DNA of 37,798 nucleotides from assembly GCA_910578425.1 (NCBI GenBank), contig CAJTQX010000023.1:1-37798 (forward strand). The letters are read 5' to 3'. Shown here in pieces: positions 23,794 to 31,211 of the stretch (position 1 is the first letter of the stretch; every line of letters starts with the position of its first letter). The notes beneath the pieces were generated by a model that saw only the letters and a list, made by a program, of their open reading frames with translations, did no database searches and was not told the origin of the DNA. A program made the position numbers and the translations under genes. This DNA is from an uncultured Anaerotignum sp. (GTDB lineage: Bacteria; Bacillota; Clostridia; Lachnospirales; Anaerotignaceae).

Positions 23794-24701
23794 CATTTGT
23801 TTTTTCCGGACAGGGCGCGCAGAAAGCCGGTATGGGAAAGAGCTTTTATGAAAACAGCACCGAGGTCCGCGCATTATTCGACGGGGCAGAAGCCCTGCGG
23901 AACGGTACACTGCATCAATGCTTTGAAGGCACAGCAGAAGAACTGAAAGAAACACAGAATACACAGCCCTGCCTGTATCTGGCAGATTTGGCGGCGGCAA
24001 TCGCGCTGCGCGGGTTAGGCGTTGTGCCGGAAGGCGTTGCGGGCTTTTCTCTGGGCGAACTGCCCGCGCTGGCATTTGCCGGAGCATACAGTCATTTTGA
24101 CGGATTCCGTCTGGCATGTATCCGCGGCCAGGAAATGGCAGCAGCGGCGGCGGAACATCCCGCCTCCATGCTGGCTGTCATGAAGCTGGAAAACGCAAAG
24201 GTCGAGGAAATCTGCAAAAATTTCCAGCAGGTTTATCCTGTGAATTACAACGGTCCGGGGCAGCTTGTTGTTGCCGGAGCAAAAGAGGAAATGGATGCAT
24301 TTTCCAAGGCTGTGCGTGAAGCCGGCGGCAGAGGCATGCCCATTGCTGTGGGCGGCGGTTTTCATTCGCCCTTTATGAACGACGCAGCAAAGGCATTTGG
24401 CGAAAAAGCGGCGGCTTTTGCACTACGGAAACCGGAAATTGCGGTATATTCCAACTTTACCACAGAACCGTATACAGAAAATGTGCGTGAACTGATGGAA
24501 CAGCAGATCAACCACAGTCTGCGCTGGCAGGAAAGCATCGAGCGAATGGCGGCGGACGGCTTCGATACCTTTATCGAAGTTGGCGTAGGAAATACCCTGA
24601 AAAAACTGATTGCACGCATACTGCCGGAAAGCCGTGTATACAGCGTTTCTGATATGGATGAAGCGGAACAGGTAAGCAAGGAGGTCAGTACGGAATGCTG
24701 A
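23781..24701 (+). CDS. fabD: Malonyl-CoA:ACP transacylase
   Basis: A 306-residue enzyme that moves malonyl from CoA to ACP. The nucleophile is S90 in GFSLGEL, the substrate-carboxylate Arg is R115 in CIRGQEMA, and the catalytic His is H195 in GGFHSPFM. The normal nucleophile elbow GHSLG reads GFSLG here, with Phe replacing the His next to Ser; related Clostridia often have Leu. The ATG at 23781 has AAAGGAG upstream and overlaps the fabK end; the open frame reaches back to 23442 only as a shadow of fabK. Confidence 0.95.
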   Translation: MGKIAFVFSGQGAQKAGMGKSFYENSTEVRALFDGAEALRNGTLHQCFEGTAEELKETQNTQPCLYLADLAAAIALRGLGVVPEGVAGFSLGELPALAFAGAYSHFDGFRLACIRGQEMAAAAAEHPASMLAVMKLENAKVEEICKNFQQVYPVNYNGPGQLVVAGAKEEMDAFSKAVREAGGRGMPIAVGGGFHSPFMNDAAKAFGEKAAAFALRKPEIAVYSNFTTEPYTENVRELMEQQINHSLRWQESIERMAADGFDTFIEVGVGNTLKKLIARILPESRVYSVSDMDEAEQVSKEVSTEC

Positions 24702-25429
24702 AAGGAAAAACAGCAGTCGTGACAGGCGGCTCACGTGGAATTGGAAAGGCAATCTGCCTGAAATTCGCAGAAAACGGCGCAGATATCGCATTTTTATATG
24801 CAGGAAATACTGCCGCAGCTGAAGAAACCCTGAAGGAACTGGAGGCACTCGGCGTAAAAGCAAAGGCATATCAGTGCAATGTTTCCGATGCGGAAGCGGC
24901 GGCAGAGGTCCTAAAGGAAATTACGAAGGATTTCGGCGGTATACAGATTTTGGTAAACAATGCCGGAATTACAAAAGATAAACTGGTTCCCATGATGAAG
25001 GCGGCGGATTTTGACGCTGTCATCGACACGAATCTCAAAGGAACATTTTATATGATAAAGGGCGTCTACCCGCTGTTCTTAAAGCAGAAAAGCGGAAAGA
25101 TCATCAATATCAGCTCTGTTTCGGGACTGAACGGGAATGCAGGACAGGCGAATTATTCCGCGTCCAAGGCGGGTGTTGTCGGCCTGACGAAATCGGTTGC
25201 AAAAGAACTGGCATCCAGAGGAATCTGCTGTAATGCCATCGCGCCCGGCTTTATCGCGACAGATATGGCGGAAACCTTTACGGGGAATGACGCGTTAAAG
25301 GACGCCATACCCATGAAACGGTTTGGCACGCCGGAAGATGTAGCAAAGCTGGCGTTATTCCTTGCATCCGCTGAATCGGACTACATCACAGGTGAGGTCA
25401 TCCGCATCGACGGCGGCATGGCTATGTAA
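24695..25429 (+). CDS. fabG: 3-oxoacyl-ACP reductase
   Basis: A 244-residue short-chain dehydrogenase that reduces beta-ketoacyl-ACP with NADPH. The cofactor loop is TGGSRGIG (10-17), NNAG is at 88-91, and the catalytic residues are N113, S141, Y154 and K158 (in QANYSASKAG). The C-terminal GEVIRIDGGMAM is the typical end. It overlaps fabD by 7 nt. After it the operon is interrupted by a 242-nt repeat-like spacer before fabF. Confidence 0.96.
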   Translation: MLKGKTAVVTGGSRGIGKAICLKFAENGADIAFLYAGNTAAAEETLKELEALGVKAKAYQCNVSDAEAAAEVLKEITKDFGGIQILVNNAGITKDKLVPMMKAADFDAVIDTNLKGTFYMIKGVYPLFLKQKSGKIINISSVSGLNGNAGQANYSASKAGVVGLTKSVAKELASRGICCNAIAPGFIATDMAETFTGNDALKDAIPMKRFGTPEDVAKLALFLASAESDYITGEVIRIDGGMAM

Positions 25430-25439
25430 AAGATGTAAC

Positions 25440-25640
25440 ACCTTGGGAGTTTTGCCCCCAATCCCCCCCTGACCCTGTTTTGCCACGCAATTCTTGCGTG
25501 GCGGGAACCATACTGTTTGGCTTCCCGGCCGCATGGAATGCGGCTGAAATAAAAGTTTTTGGTCTCGCTTTTTTCAAAAAACGGGCGGGTTTGGGCGGAG
25601 CCCAGGGTTTTATAAGATTTGGAGGCGGAGCCTCCAGGAT
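25440..25640. repeat. Hairpin-rich repetitive element between fabG and fabF
   Basis: The spacer holds a series of perfect palindromes: GCCACGCAA/TTGCGTGGC around 25482-25502, GCCGCA/TGCGGC around 25529-25544, GGGC/GCCC around 25593-25603 and GGAGGC/GCCTCC at 25621-25635. C-rich and G-rich runs flank them. It has no coding character in any frame and a base composition unlike the operon. Such arrays are typical of dispersed extragenic repeats in Clostridia. It separates two genes of an otherwise tightly packed operon, so it probably inserted there. Confidence 0.65.
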
Positions 25641-25671
25641 TTTTAATTTGTCTGGAAGGAATGGAATAGAC

Positions 25672-26907
25672 ATGAAACGAGTAGTAGTAACGGGAATCGG
25701 CGCAGTCACGCCTGTAGGCAACAGTGCGTCGGCTTTCTGGGAATCGGTATGTATCGGAAAAAACGGAATCGCCCCCATCACCAGATTTGATGCATCTGAA
25801 AGCAAATATAAACTGGCGGCTGAGGTCAAAGATTTCGACCCGACGCAGTATATGGAAAAACTGGCGGCAAAAAAGCTCGACTTATTCACACAGTATGCAA
25901 TGGCGGCGGCAAGCGAAGCAATGGGCGACAGCGACCTGGAAGGTAAAATTGAGCAGGATGCGCTTGCGGTTTATTTCGGCTCCGGCATCGGCGGCTTTGA
26001 AACCTTCTGCGAGAGTTATGATATGCTGAAAGAGAAAGGCGCAAGGCGCGTTTCCCCGCTTTTTATCCCGAAAATGATCAATAATATCGCCGCGGGCAAT
26101 ATCGCAATACGCTATCAGGCAAAAAACGCCTGTGTCGCAGTTTCCACAGCCTGTGCTACGGGCACAACGGCAGTTGGTGAAGCGTTCCGCGCAATACGTC
26201 ATGGCTACGCTGTAGCGGCAATCTGCGGCGGCAGTGAAGCAGCTATTACCCCCCTTGCCATTGCGGGCTTTGGCAGCTGCATGGCTCTGAGTCCTTCGGA
26301 GGACCCTGATACAGCTTCCCTGCCCTTCGATAAACGCCGCGGCGGCTTCGTCATGGGAGAAGGTGCAGGCGCGCTGATTTTGGAAGAATATGAGCACGCA
26401 AAGGCGCGCGGCGCAAAGATTTACGCAGAAGTTGCAGGCTATGGCTCGACCTGTGACGCGCACCATGTCACGGCTCCGGCGGAAGAAGCAACGGCAAGCG
26501 GCAAGGCAATTGCTCTGGCGGCAGAAGGTCTGGAAGGCATTCCGGCGGAAAAAATCTATATCAACGCGCATGGCACAGGTACGTCCTTAAACGACAAAAC
26601 CGAAACAACGGCCATCAAAAACGCTTTTGGCGCGGAGGGCGCGAAAAAGCTGCATATCAGCTCCACAAAATCCATGACGGGGCATATGCTGGGCGCAGCG
26701 GGCGCGGTAGAAGCTATCGCGGCAGTGCTTGCTCTGCGGGATGGAACCATTCCGCCTACAATCAACCTGAATGAAGCAGACCCTGACTGTGATCTGGACT
26801 ATACGCCTAACACCGCCCTGCATACAGAGCTGGAAGGCACTTTGTCAACCTCGCTCGGTTTCGGCGGACACAATGCCTGCGTTGCATTCAAAAAAGTAAA
26901 GGAATGA
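25672..26907 (+). CDS. fabF: 3-oxoacyl-ACP synthase II (KAS II)
   Basis: A 411-residue condensing enzyme that elongates acyl-ACP with malonyl-ACP. The Cys-His-His triad is C161 (VSTACATGT), H300 (INAHGTGTS) and H338 (SMTGHMLG). The glycine-rich FGFGGHN-type end appears as LGFGGHNACVAFKK. The ATG at 25672 has AAGGA about 11 nt upstream; the frame is open further up to 25480 but only through the repeat element. Followed after 7 nt by accB. Confidence 0.96.
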   Translation: MKRVVVTGIGAVTPVGNSASAFWESVCIGKNGIAPITRFDASESKYKLAAEVKDFDPTQYMEKLAAKKLDLFTQYAMAAASEAMGDSDLEGKIEQDALAVYFGSGIGGFETFCESYDMLKEKGARRVSPLFIPKMINNIAAGNIAIRYQAKNACVAVSTACATGTTAVGEAFRAIRHGYAVAAICGGSEAAITPLAIAGFGSCMALSPSEDPDTASLPFDKRRGGFVMGEGAGALILEEYEHAKARGAKIYAEVAGYGSTCDAHHVTAPAEEATASGKAIALAAEGLEGIPAEKIYINAHGTGTSLNDKTETTAIKNAFGAEGAKKLHISSTKSMTGHMLGAAGAVEAIAAVLALRDGTIPPTINLNEADPDCDLDYTPNTALHTELEGTLSTSLGFGGHNACVAFKKVKE

Positions 26908-26914
26908 TGAAACG

Positions 26915-27370
26915 GTGGAAACGAAAAAAATCGCTGAACTGGCAAAGATACTGCGCCAGAATCATCTGACAAAGCTGGAACTGACAGAGGGTGACAACCA
27001 TCTGGTGCTGGAAGCCGCACATGGCAGAACCATTCCGGCAGAAGCCCCCTCCCCCGTTTTTGTGGAAGAGGCGGCGGAACCTTTAGAGCTGACACCCGAA
27101 ACATCCATACTGACAGAATCCCCCTTCTCCGGCGTAGAACAGAAATCTCCGCTGGTAGGAACGGTTTACCTTGCTCCGCAGAGCGGCGCGGAGCCTTTCG
27201 TAAAAGCCGGCAGCAAGGTCAAAGCTGGCGATGTGCTGTGCATTGTGGAATCCATGAAAATGTTTAATAACATCGAATCGGAAACAGACGGTACAGTCGA
27301 AGCGGTGCTGGTGGATAATGGACAGATCGTGGAATTTGGCCAGCCCCTGTTCCGCATTCAGCCCGTATAA
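26915..27370 (+). CDS. accB: Biotin carboxyl carrier protein of acetyl-CoA carboxylase
   Basis: A 151-residue protein. The N-terminal helical part (1-35) is followed by a Pro/Glu/Ala-rich linker (about 40-75) and the biotinyl domain (76-151), with the biotin lysine K115 in VESMKMFN. It carries the carboxyl group between AccC and AccD/AccA. The start is GTG at 26915; ATGs just before it are in other frames. AAGGA stands 11 nt upstream, inside the end of fabF. Confidence 0.94.
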   Translation: METKKIAELAKILRQNHLTKLELTEGDNHLVLEAAHGRTIPAEAPSPVFVEEAAEPLELTPETSILTESPFSGVEQKSPLVGTVYLAPQSGAEPFVKAGSKVKAGDVLCIVESMKMFNNIESETDGTVEAVLVDNGQIVEFGQPLFRIQPV

Positions 27371-27381
27371 AGGAGGACGCC

Positions 27382-27798
27382 ATGAATCAGGAAGAAATCA
27401 AAAAACTGCTGCCCCACAGAGATGCTATGCTTCTTATTGACGAAGCGGAGCTGCGGGACGGCGTTGCATACGGCAGAAAAAAAATTCGCGGAGACGAATG
27501 GTTTTTACAGGGACATTTCCCCGAAAACCCCGTTGTGCCGGGTGTAATACTCTGCGAAATCATGGGACAGTCCGCCTGTGTACTGCTTTCGGAGCAGACC
27601 GAAGGCGGCGCGACCCCCTTTTTCACCGGCCTGGATAAGGTGCGCTTCAAAAACAGCGTGCGCCCCGGGGACGTTTTGGAAACCGAATGTACCCTGCTCA
27701 AGCACAAAGGCGTTTTCTACTGGGCTTCGGGCAAAGGTTATGTTGACGGAAAATTATGTGTCAGCGCGGAATTTTCTTTCGCGCTGATAAAGGAGTAA
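27382..27798 (+). CDS. fabZ: 3-hydroxyacyl-ACP dehydratase
   Basis: A 138-residue hot-dog-fold enzyme that dehydrates 3-hydroxyacyl-ACP. The catalytic residues are H45 in QGHFPENPVVPGV and E59 in CEIMGQ. The N-terminal PHRDAMLLID is the usual family start with a changed middle. No fabA, fabM or fabN is present in the window, so how double bonds are made is not shown. AAAGGAGG precedes the ATG; 11-nt gap after accB and 6-nt gap to accC. Confidence 0.95.
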   Translation: MNQEEIKKLLPHRDAMLLIDEAELRDGVAYGRKKIRGDEWFLQGHFPENPVVPGVILCEIMGQSACVLLSEQTEGGATPFFTGLDKVRFKNSVRPGDVLETECTLLKHKGVFYWASGKGYVDGKLCVSAEFSFALIKE

Positions 27799-27804
27799 TG
27801 GACT

Positions 27805-29139
27805 ATGTTTTCTAAAATTCTCGTTGCCAACCGGGGCGAAGTGGCAGTACGCATCATACGCGCCTGCCGCGAAATGGGCATTGAAACCGTCGCGGTCTAT
27901 TCCGAGGCTGACCGAAATTCCCTGCCCGCCGCGCTGGCAGATGAACGGATCTGCATTGGCGCAAGCCCTGCGGCGGAAAGCTATCTGAATCAGAAAAATA
28001 TCATCAGCGCGGCTCTGGCTATGGGCGCAAACGCAATACATCCGGGCTATGGCTTCCTTTCGGAAAACGCGGAATTTGCTGCACTCTGCGAGGAGAACGG
28101 CATTACGTTTATCGGGCCGGACAGCAGGGTATTGGCCGCAATGGGCGATAAAGACCATTCCAGACAGCTGATGAAGGAGATTGGCGTGCCCGTCGTTCCG
28201 GGCACAGAGATTCTGAAGGATGCAGCTGAAGCAAAGGAACGCGCAAAGGAAATCGGTTATCCGATTCTGATTAAGGCAACCGCCGGCGGCGGAGGGAAAG
28301 GAATCCGCGCCGTATGGAAGGAAGACGAACTGGAAAACGCCTTTTACGCGGCTTCACGCGAGGCTGAAAGCGCGTTCGGCAACGGGGACGTTTTTCTGGA
28401 AAAATACCTGACGTCTGTACGGCATGTGGAAATGCAGGTACTGGCAGACTGTTTCGGAAATATCCTCTGCCTTGGGGAACGTGACTGCTCTCTCCAACTG
28501 AACAAACAGAAAGTGCTGGAGGAAACACTCTGCCCTGTAATGACGGAAGAAATCCGGCAGAAAATGATGGACGCGGCAGTCAAAGCGGCAAAAGCGGCGG
28601 AATACACCAATGCCGGAACAGTTGAATTCCTGCTCGCGCCCGATGGTCAGTTTTATTTTATCGAAATGAATACGCGTTTGCAGGTGGAACACCCCATTAC
28701 GGAAGAAATCAGCGGCATAGACATTGTAAAATGGCAAATACGCATTGCCTGCCGTATCCCGCTGGATATCAGACAGGAAGATATCCTTTTGCGCGGACAT
28801 TCTATAGAGTGCCGCATTAACGCGCGTTCAACGGGAATTGTGGATTTCCTGCATATCCCCGGCGGCGCGAGGGTGCATTTTGACACCGCACTCGTGCAGG
28901 ACTGCGAAATCGTACCATATTACGATTCCATGCTGGGCAAACTGATTGTTTACGCACAGGATCGGGAAGAAGCTATCCGAAAGATGGAAGCCGCGCTCTG
29001 CGAAATGGTTATCCAGGGCGTGGAAACAAATATTGAAGACCAACTGCGTCTGGTGCGCAGCAAAGCATTTTTCAAAGGGGAATATGACACCCTTGCATTG
29101 CAGAATATTTTGGAAGAAGGACGTGGGATAAATGAATAA
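27805..29139 (+). CDS. accC: Biotin carboxylase subunit of acetyl-CoA carboxylase
   Basis: A 444-residue ATP-grasp enzyme that carboxylates biotin on AccB. Visible signatures are the N-terminal ILVANRGEVAVRIIRA (5-20), the glycine-rich ATP loop KATAGGGGKGIR near 158-169, and the metal/catalytic stretch EMNTRLQVEHPITEEISGID around 288-307. The length is normal. AAAGGAG precedes the ATG. The 3' end overlaps accD by 8 nt. Confidence 0.96.
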   Translation: MFSKILVANRGEVAVRIIRACREMGIETVAVYSEADRNSLPAALADERICIGASPAAESYLNQKNIISAALAMGANAIHPGYGFLSENAEFAALCEENGITFIGPDSRVLAAMGDKDHSRQLMKEIGVPVVPGTEILKDAAEAKERAKEIGYPILIKATAGGGGKGIRAVWKEDELENAFYAASREAESAFGNGDVFLEKYLTSVRHVEMQVLADCFGNILCLGERDCSLQLNKQKVLEETLCPVMTEEIRQKMMDAAVKAAKAAEYTNAGTVEFLLAPDGQFYFIEMNTRLQVEHPITEEISGIDIVKWQIRIACRIPLDIRQEDILLRGHSIECRINARSTGIVDFLHIPGGARVHFDTALVQDCEIVPYYDSMLGKLIVYAQDREEAIRKMEAALCEMVIQGVETNIEDQLRLVRSKAFFKGEYDTLALQNILEEGRGINE

Positions 29140-29986
29140 TATTGTAGGTTTATTTCGCAAGTCCAGAAATGTGTTGGAAAAAGGCGGAATCACGCCTGTT
29201 GTAGAGGAAAAAATGCGCTGTCCGTCCTGCAAGTCTTACGAAACGAAACGGGCTGTCGCTAAAAATAAAATGGTCTGCCCCAACTGCGGCCATCATTACC
29301 GCATCGGCGCGCGGACGCGGGTAAAGGCTTTGTTCGACAGGGACAGCTTTCAGGAGCTTTTCGCGAACATCACAACAGTTGACCCGCTGGAATTTCCCGG
29401 CTATGCGGAAAAAATGGAGCGCGGCAGAGCGGTTTCCGGCGAAACGGAAGGCGTGCTCTGCGGAACGGCAGCAATCCGCCGCCAGCCCTGCGCTGTATTC
29501 ATTATGGAGCCTCAGTTTATGATGGGCAGCATGGGCTCCGTCGTAGGCGAAAAAATTGCGCGGCTGTTTGAATATGCCGAAGAAAATCATCTGCCTGTGG
29601 TCGGTTTCACAGCTTCCGGCGGCGCGCGGATGCAGGAAGGCATCCTCTCCCTGATGCAGATGGCGAAAGTCAGCGGCACAGTCGGCAGGCACGGGGAAAA
29701 CGGCGGGCTTTACATCACAGTGCTGACAGACCCGACGACCGGCGGTGTTACAGCAAGCTTCGCCATGCTTGGGGATATTATCCTTTCTGAACCAAAGGCC
29801 ACCATTGGCTTTGCGGGGCGGCGTGTTGTTGAGCAGACAACAAAAAAGAAACTGCCGGAAGATTTCCAGAGCGCGGAATTTCTGCTGGAACATGGCTTTG
29901 TAGACGCCATCGTACCGCGTAACGAAATGCGGCAGACGCTGGAACGCCTTCTGCGTCAGCATGGCGGAAAGGGGGCAATGTTATGA
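29132..29986 (+). CDS. accD: Acetyl-CoA carboxylase carboxyltransferase subunit beta
   Basis: A 284-residue subunit with an N-terminal zinc ribbon (C30, C33, C49, C52) followed by the crotonase-like carboxyltransferase domain (MEPQFMMGSMGSVVGEK, then GFTASGGARMQEGILSLMQMAK, then GFAGRRVVEQT). With AccA it moves the carboxyl group from biotin to acetyl-CoA. It overlaps accC by 8 nt and accA by 4 nt, which fits strict co-translation of the two partner subunits. Confidence 0.96.
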   Translation: MNNIVGLFRKSRNVLEKGGITPVVEEKMRCPSCKSYETKRAVAKNKMVCPNCGHHYRIGARTRVKALFDRDSFQELFANITTVDPLEFPGYAEKMERGRAVSGETEGVLCGTAAIRRQPCAVFIMEPQFMMGSMGSVVGEKIARLFEYAEENHLPVVGFTASGGARMQEGILSLMQMAKVSGTVGRHGENGGLYITVLTDPTTGGVTASFAMLGDIILSEPKATIGFAGRRVVEQTTKKKLPEDFQSAEFLLEHGFVDAIVPRNEMRQTLERLLRQHGGKGAML

Positions 29987-30765
29987 GGGCTTATGAACGA
30001 TTGCAGGCGGCAAGGGACGCAGAACGCCCGACTGCCAGAGCTTATATAGAACGCCTCTTTTCCGAACGCACAGAGCTGCACGGCGATAGGAAATACGCCG
30101 ATGACCCTGCCGTAATCGGCGGCATAGGGCTGCTTGGGGAGATCCCCGTCACATTTATCGGCATTGAGCGGGGGCGCAACCTGGAGGAACGTATTCAGTG
30201 CAGATTTGGCTGCCCGATGCCAGAGGGCTACCGCAAGGCTTTGCGGCTGATGAAACAGGCTGAAAAGTTTTCCCGCCCTGTTATCTGTTTTGTGGATACC
30301 TCCGGCGCGTTCTGCGGAGAGGACGCAGAGGAACGCGGTCAGGGACAGGCGATTGCCGATAACCTGATGCAGATGATGGCATTAAAAACGCCCGTCATTA
30401 CTATCGTTATCGGGGAAGGCGGCAGCGGCGGTGCTCTGGGGCTTTCCGTAGCAAACAAGGTATATATGCTGGAAAATGCAGTATTTTCAGTCATTTCTCC
30501 GGAGGGCTGCGCAAGCATCCTCTGGGAGGACGCAAAGCTCGCGGCAGACGCGGCGGAATGCCTGCATATCACAGCAGAAGATATGACGGAATTTGGCGTT
30601 GCAGAGGATATAATTCCTGAGGATTTTGTGCATTTCTCCCGTATGTGCGAAAGCCTGAAAGAGCGGCTTGTGCTGGATTTGAAATGCTATTCCCGTACAC
30701 CGGGCGAAAAGCTGGCAGAAGAACGCTACCAGCGGTTCCGTAAGCTGGGACGCTGGGCGGAGTAA
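29983..30765 (+). CDS. accA: Acetyl-CoA carboxylase carboxyltransferase subunit alpha
   Basis: A 260-residue crotonase-fold partner of AccD. Signatures are ELHGDRKYADDPAVIGGIG (about 26-44), FGCPMPEGYRKALRLM (about 73-88), FVDTSGAFCGEDAEERGQ (about 103-120) and the oxyanion-type GEGGSGGALGLS. It is shorter at the N-terminus than the E. coli protein, as is usual in Firmicutes. The ATG overlaps the accD stop (ATGA). Last gene of the operon; a terminator starts 47 nt after it. Confidence 0.95.
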   Translation: MRAYERLQAARDAERPTARAYIERLFSERTELHGDRKYADDPAVIGGIGLLGEIPVTFIGIERGRNLEERIQCRFGCPMPEGYRKALRLMKQAEKFSRPVICFVDTSGAFCGEDAEERGQGQAIADNLMQMMALKTPVITIVIGEGGSGGALGLSVANKVYMLENAVFSVISPEGCASILWEDAKLAADAAECLHITAEDMTEFGVAEDIIPEDFVHFSRMCESLKERLVLDLKCYSRTPGEKLAEERYQRFRKLGRWAE

Positions 30766-30812
30766 GGCGTATCCGCTTTCCCTGTTCAGTTGACATATAG
30801 CGTAAAGCATAT

Positions 30813-30850
30813 AAAAATGGGCTTTCCCGCAGGAACTGCCCATTTTTTAT
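30813..30850 (+). terminator. Rho-independent terminator of the fab/acc operon
   Basis: AAAAATGGGC (30813-30822) pairs with GCCCATTTTT (30838-30847) over 10 bp with a 15-nt loop and is followed by further T. Confidence 0.9.
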
Positions 30851-30929
30851 TGCATATAGATCAATTCCCTGTTTGAATATTTTATTTGCGATTCGCCTGT
30901 CAGTTTTAGCCGGTCTTTTCAGCCTAAAC

Positions 30930-30958
30930 CGTTCCGTTGTCAGTGGAGCGGCCTTTTT
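30930..30958 (+). terminator. Second + strand terminator-like hairpin
   Basis: CCGTTCC (30930-30936) pairs with GGAGCGG (30945-30951, one G-U) and is followed by CCTTTTTAT. It lies about 80 nt after the main operon terminator, so it may be a backup, or may end a short RNA made from this gap. The rest of 30959-31157 shows no other clear element besides the short - strand ORF. Confidence 0.5.
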
Positions 30959-31008
30959 ATGACAATCGTCCTGTTATGTAACTTAAAATTACTTTCTGCC
31001 TTTATCAT
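30940..31008 (-). CDS. Possible 22-residue peptide ORF
   Basis: An ATG at 31008 on the - strand is preceded by AAAAGGAGGCGGCGAA, a near-perfect ribosome binding site at correct spacing, and encodes a basic 22-residue peptide ending at 30940. No similar known peptide comes to mind. It may be a real small gene, a leader peptide, or the remnant of a lost longer gene whose initiation region survived. The site is far better than chance, but the short length gives no other support. Confidence 0.3.
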   Translation of the reverse strand: MIKAESNFKLHNRTIVIKRPLH

Positions 31009-31157
31009 TTCGCCGCCTCCTTTTGATTTGGTTTCAGCCTTCTCTCTATTCGGCACCGGACGCCATATTCACCGCGCGTCAATTTAACCATTTTTCAAAG
31101 CATTGTTACTTTGCAAATTTATGAAACAAACCGCTTTCCCGCATTGCATAAGCATGA

Positions 31158-31195
31158 AAAAAGCGGCTCCACTCAAAATAAGTGAAGTCGCTTTT
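31158..31195 (-). terminator. Rho-independent terminator of the chemoreceptor gene
   Basis: On the - strand AAAAGCGACTTCACT (31195-31181) pairs with AGTGGAGCCGCTTTT (31173-31159) with two mismatches and a 7-nt loop, followed by T. It lies 16 nt after the stop codon at 31212. Confidence 0.85.
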
Positions 31196-31211
31196 CATAT
31201 TCATTCAGAAA

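Noticed and set aside
22852..24117. A 421-codon - strand open frame opposite fabK and fabD
   Set aside because: It is antisense to two genes with intact catalytic residues and shows only His/Cys/Arg-rich shadow composition.
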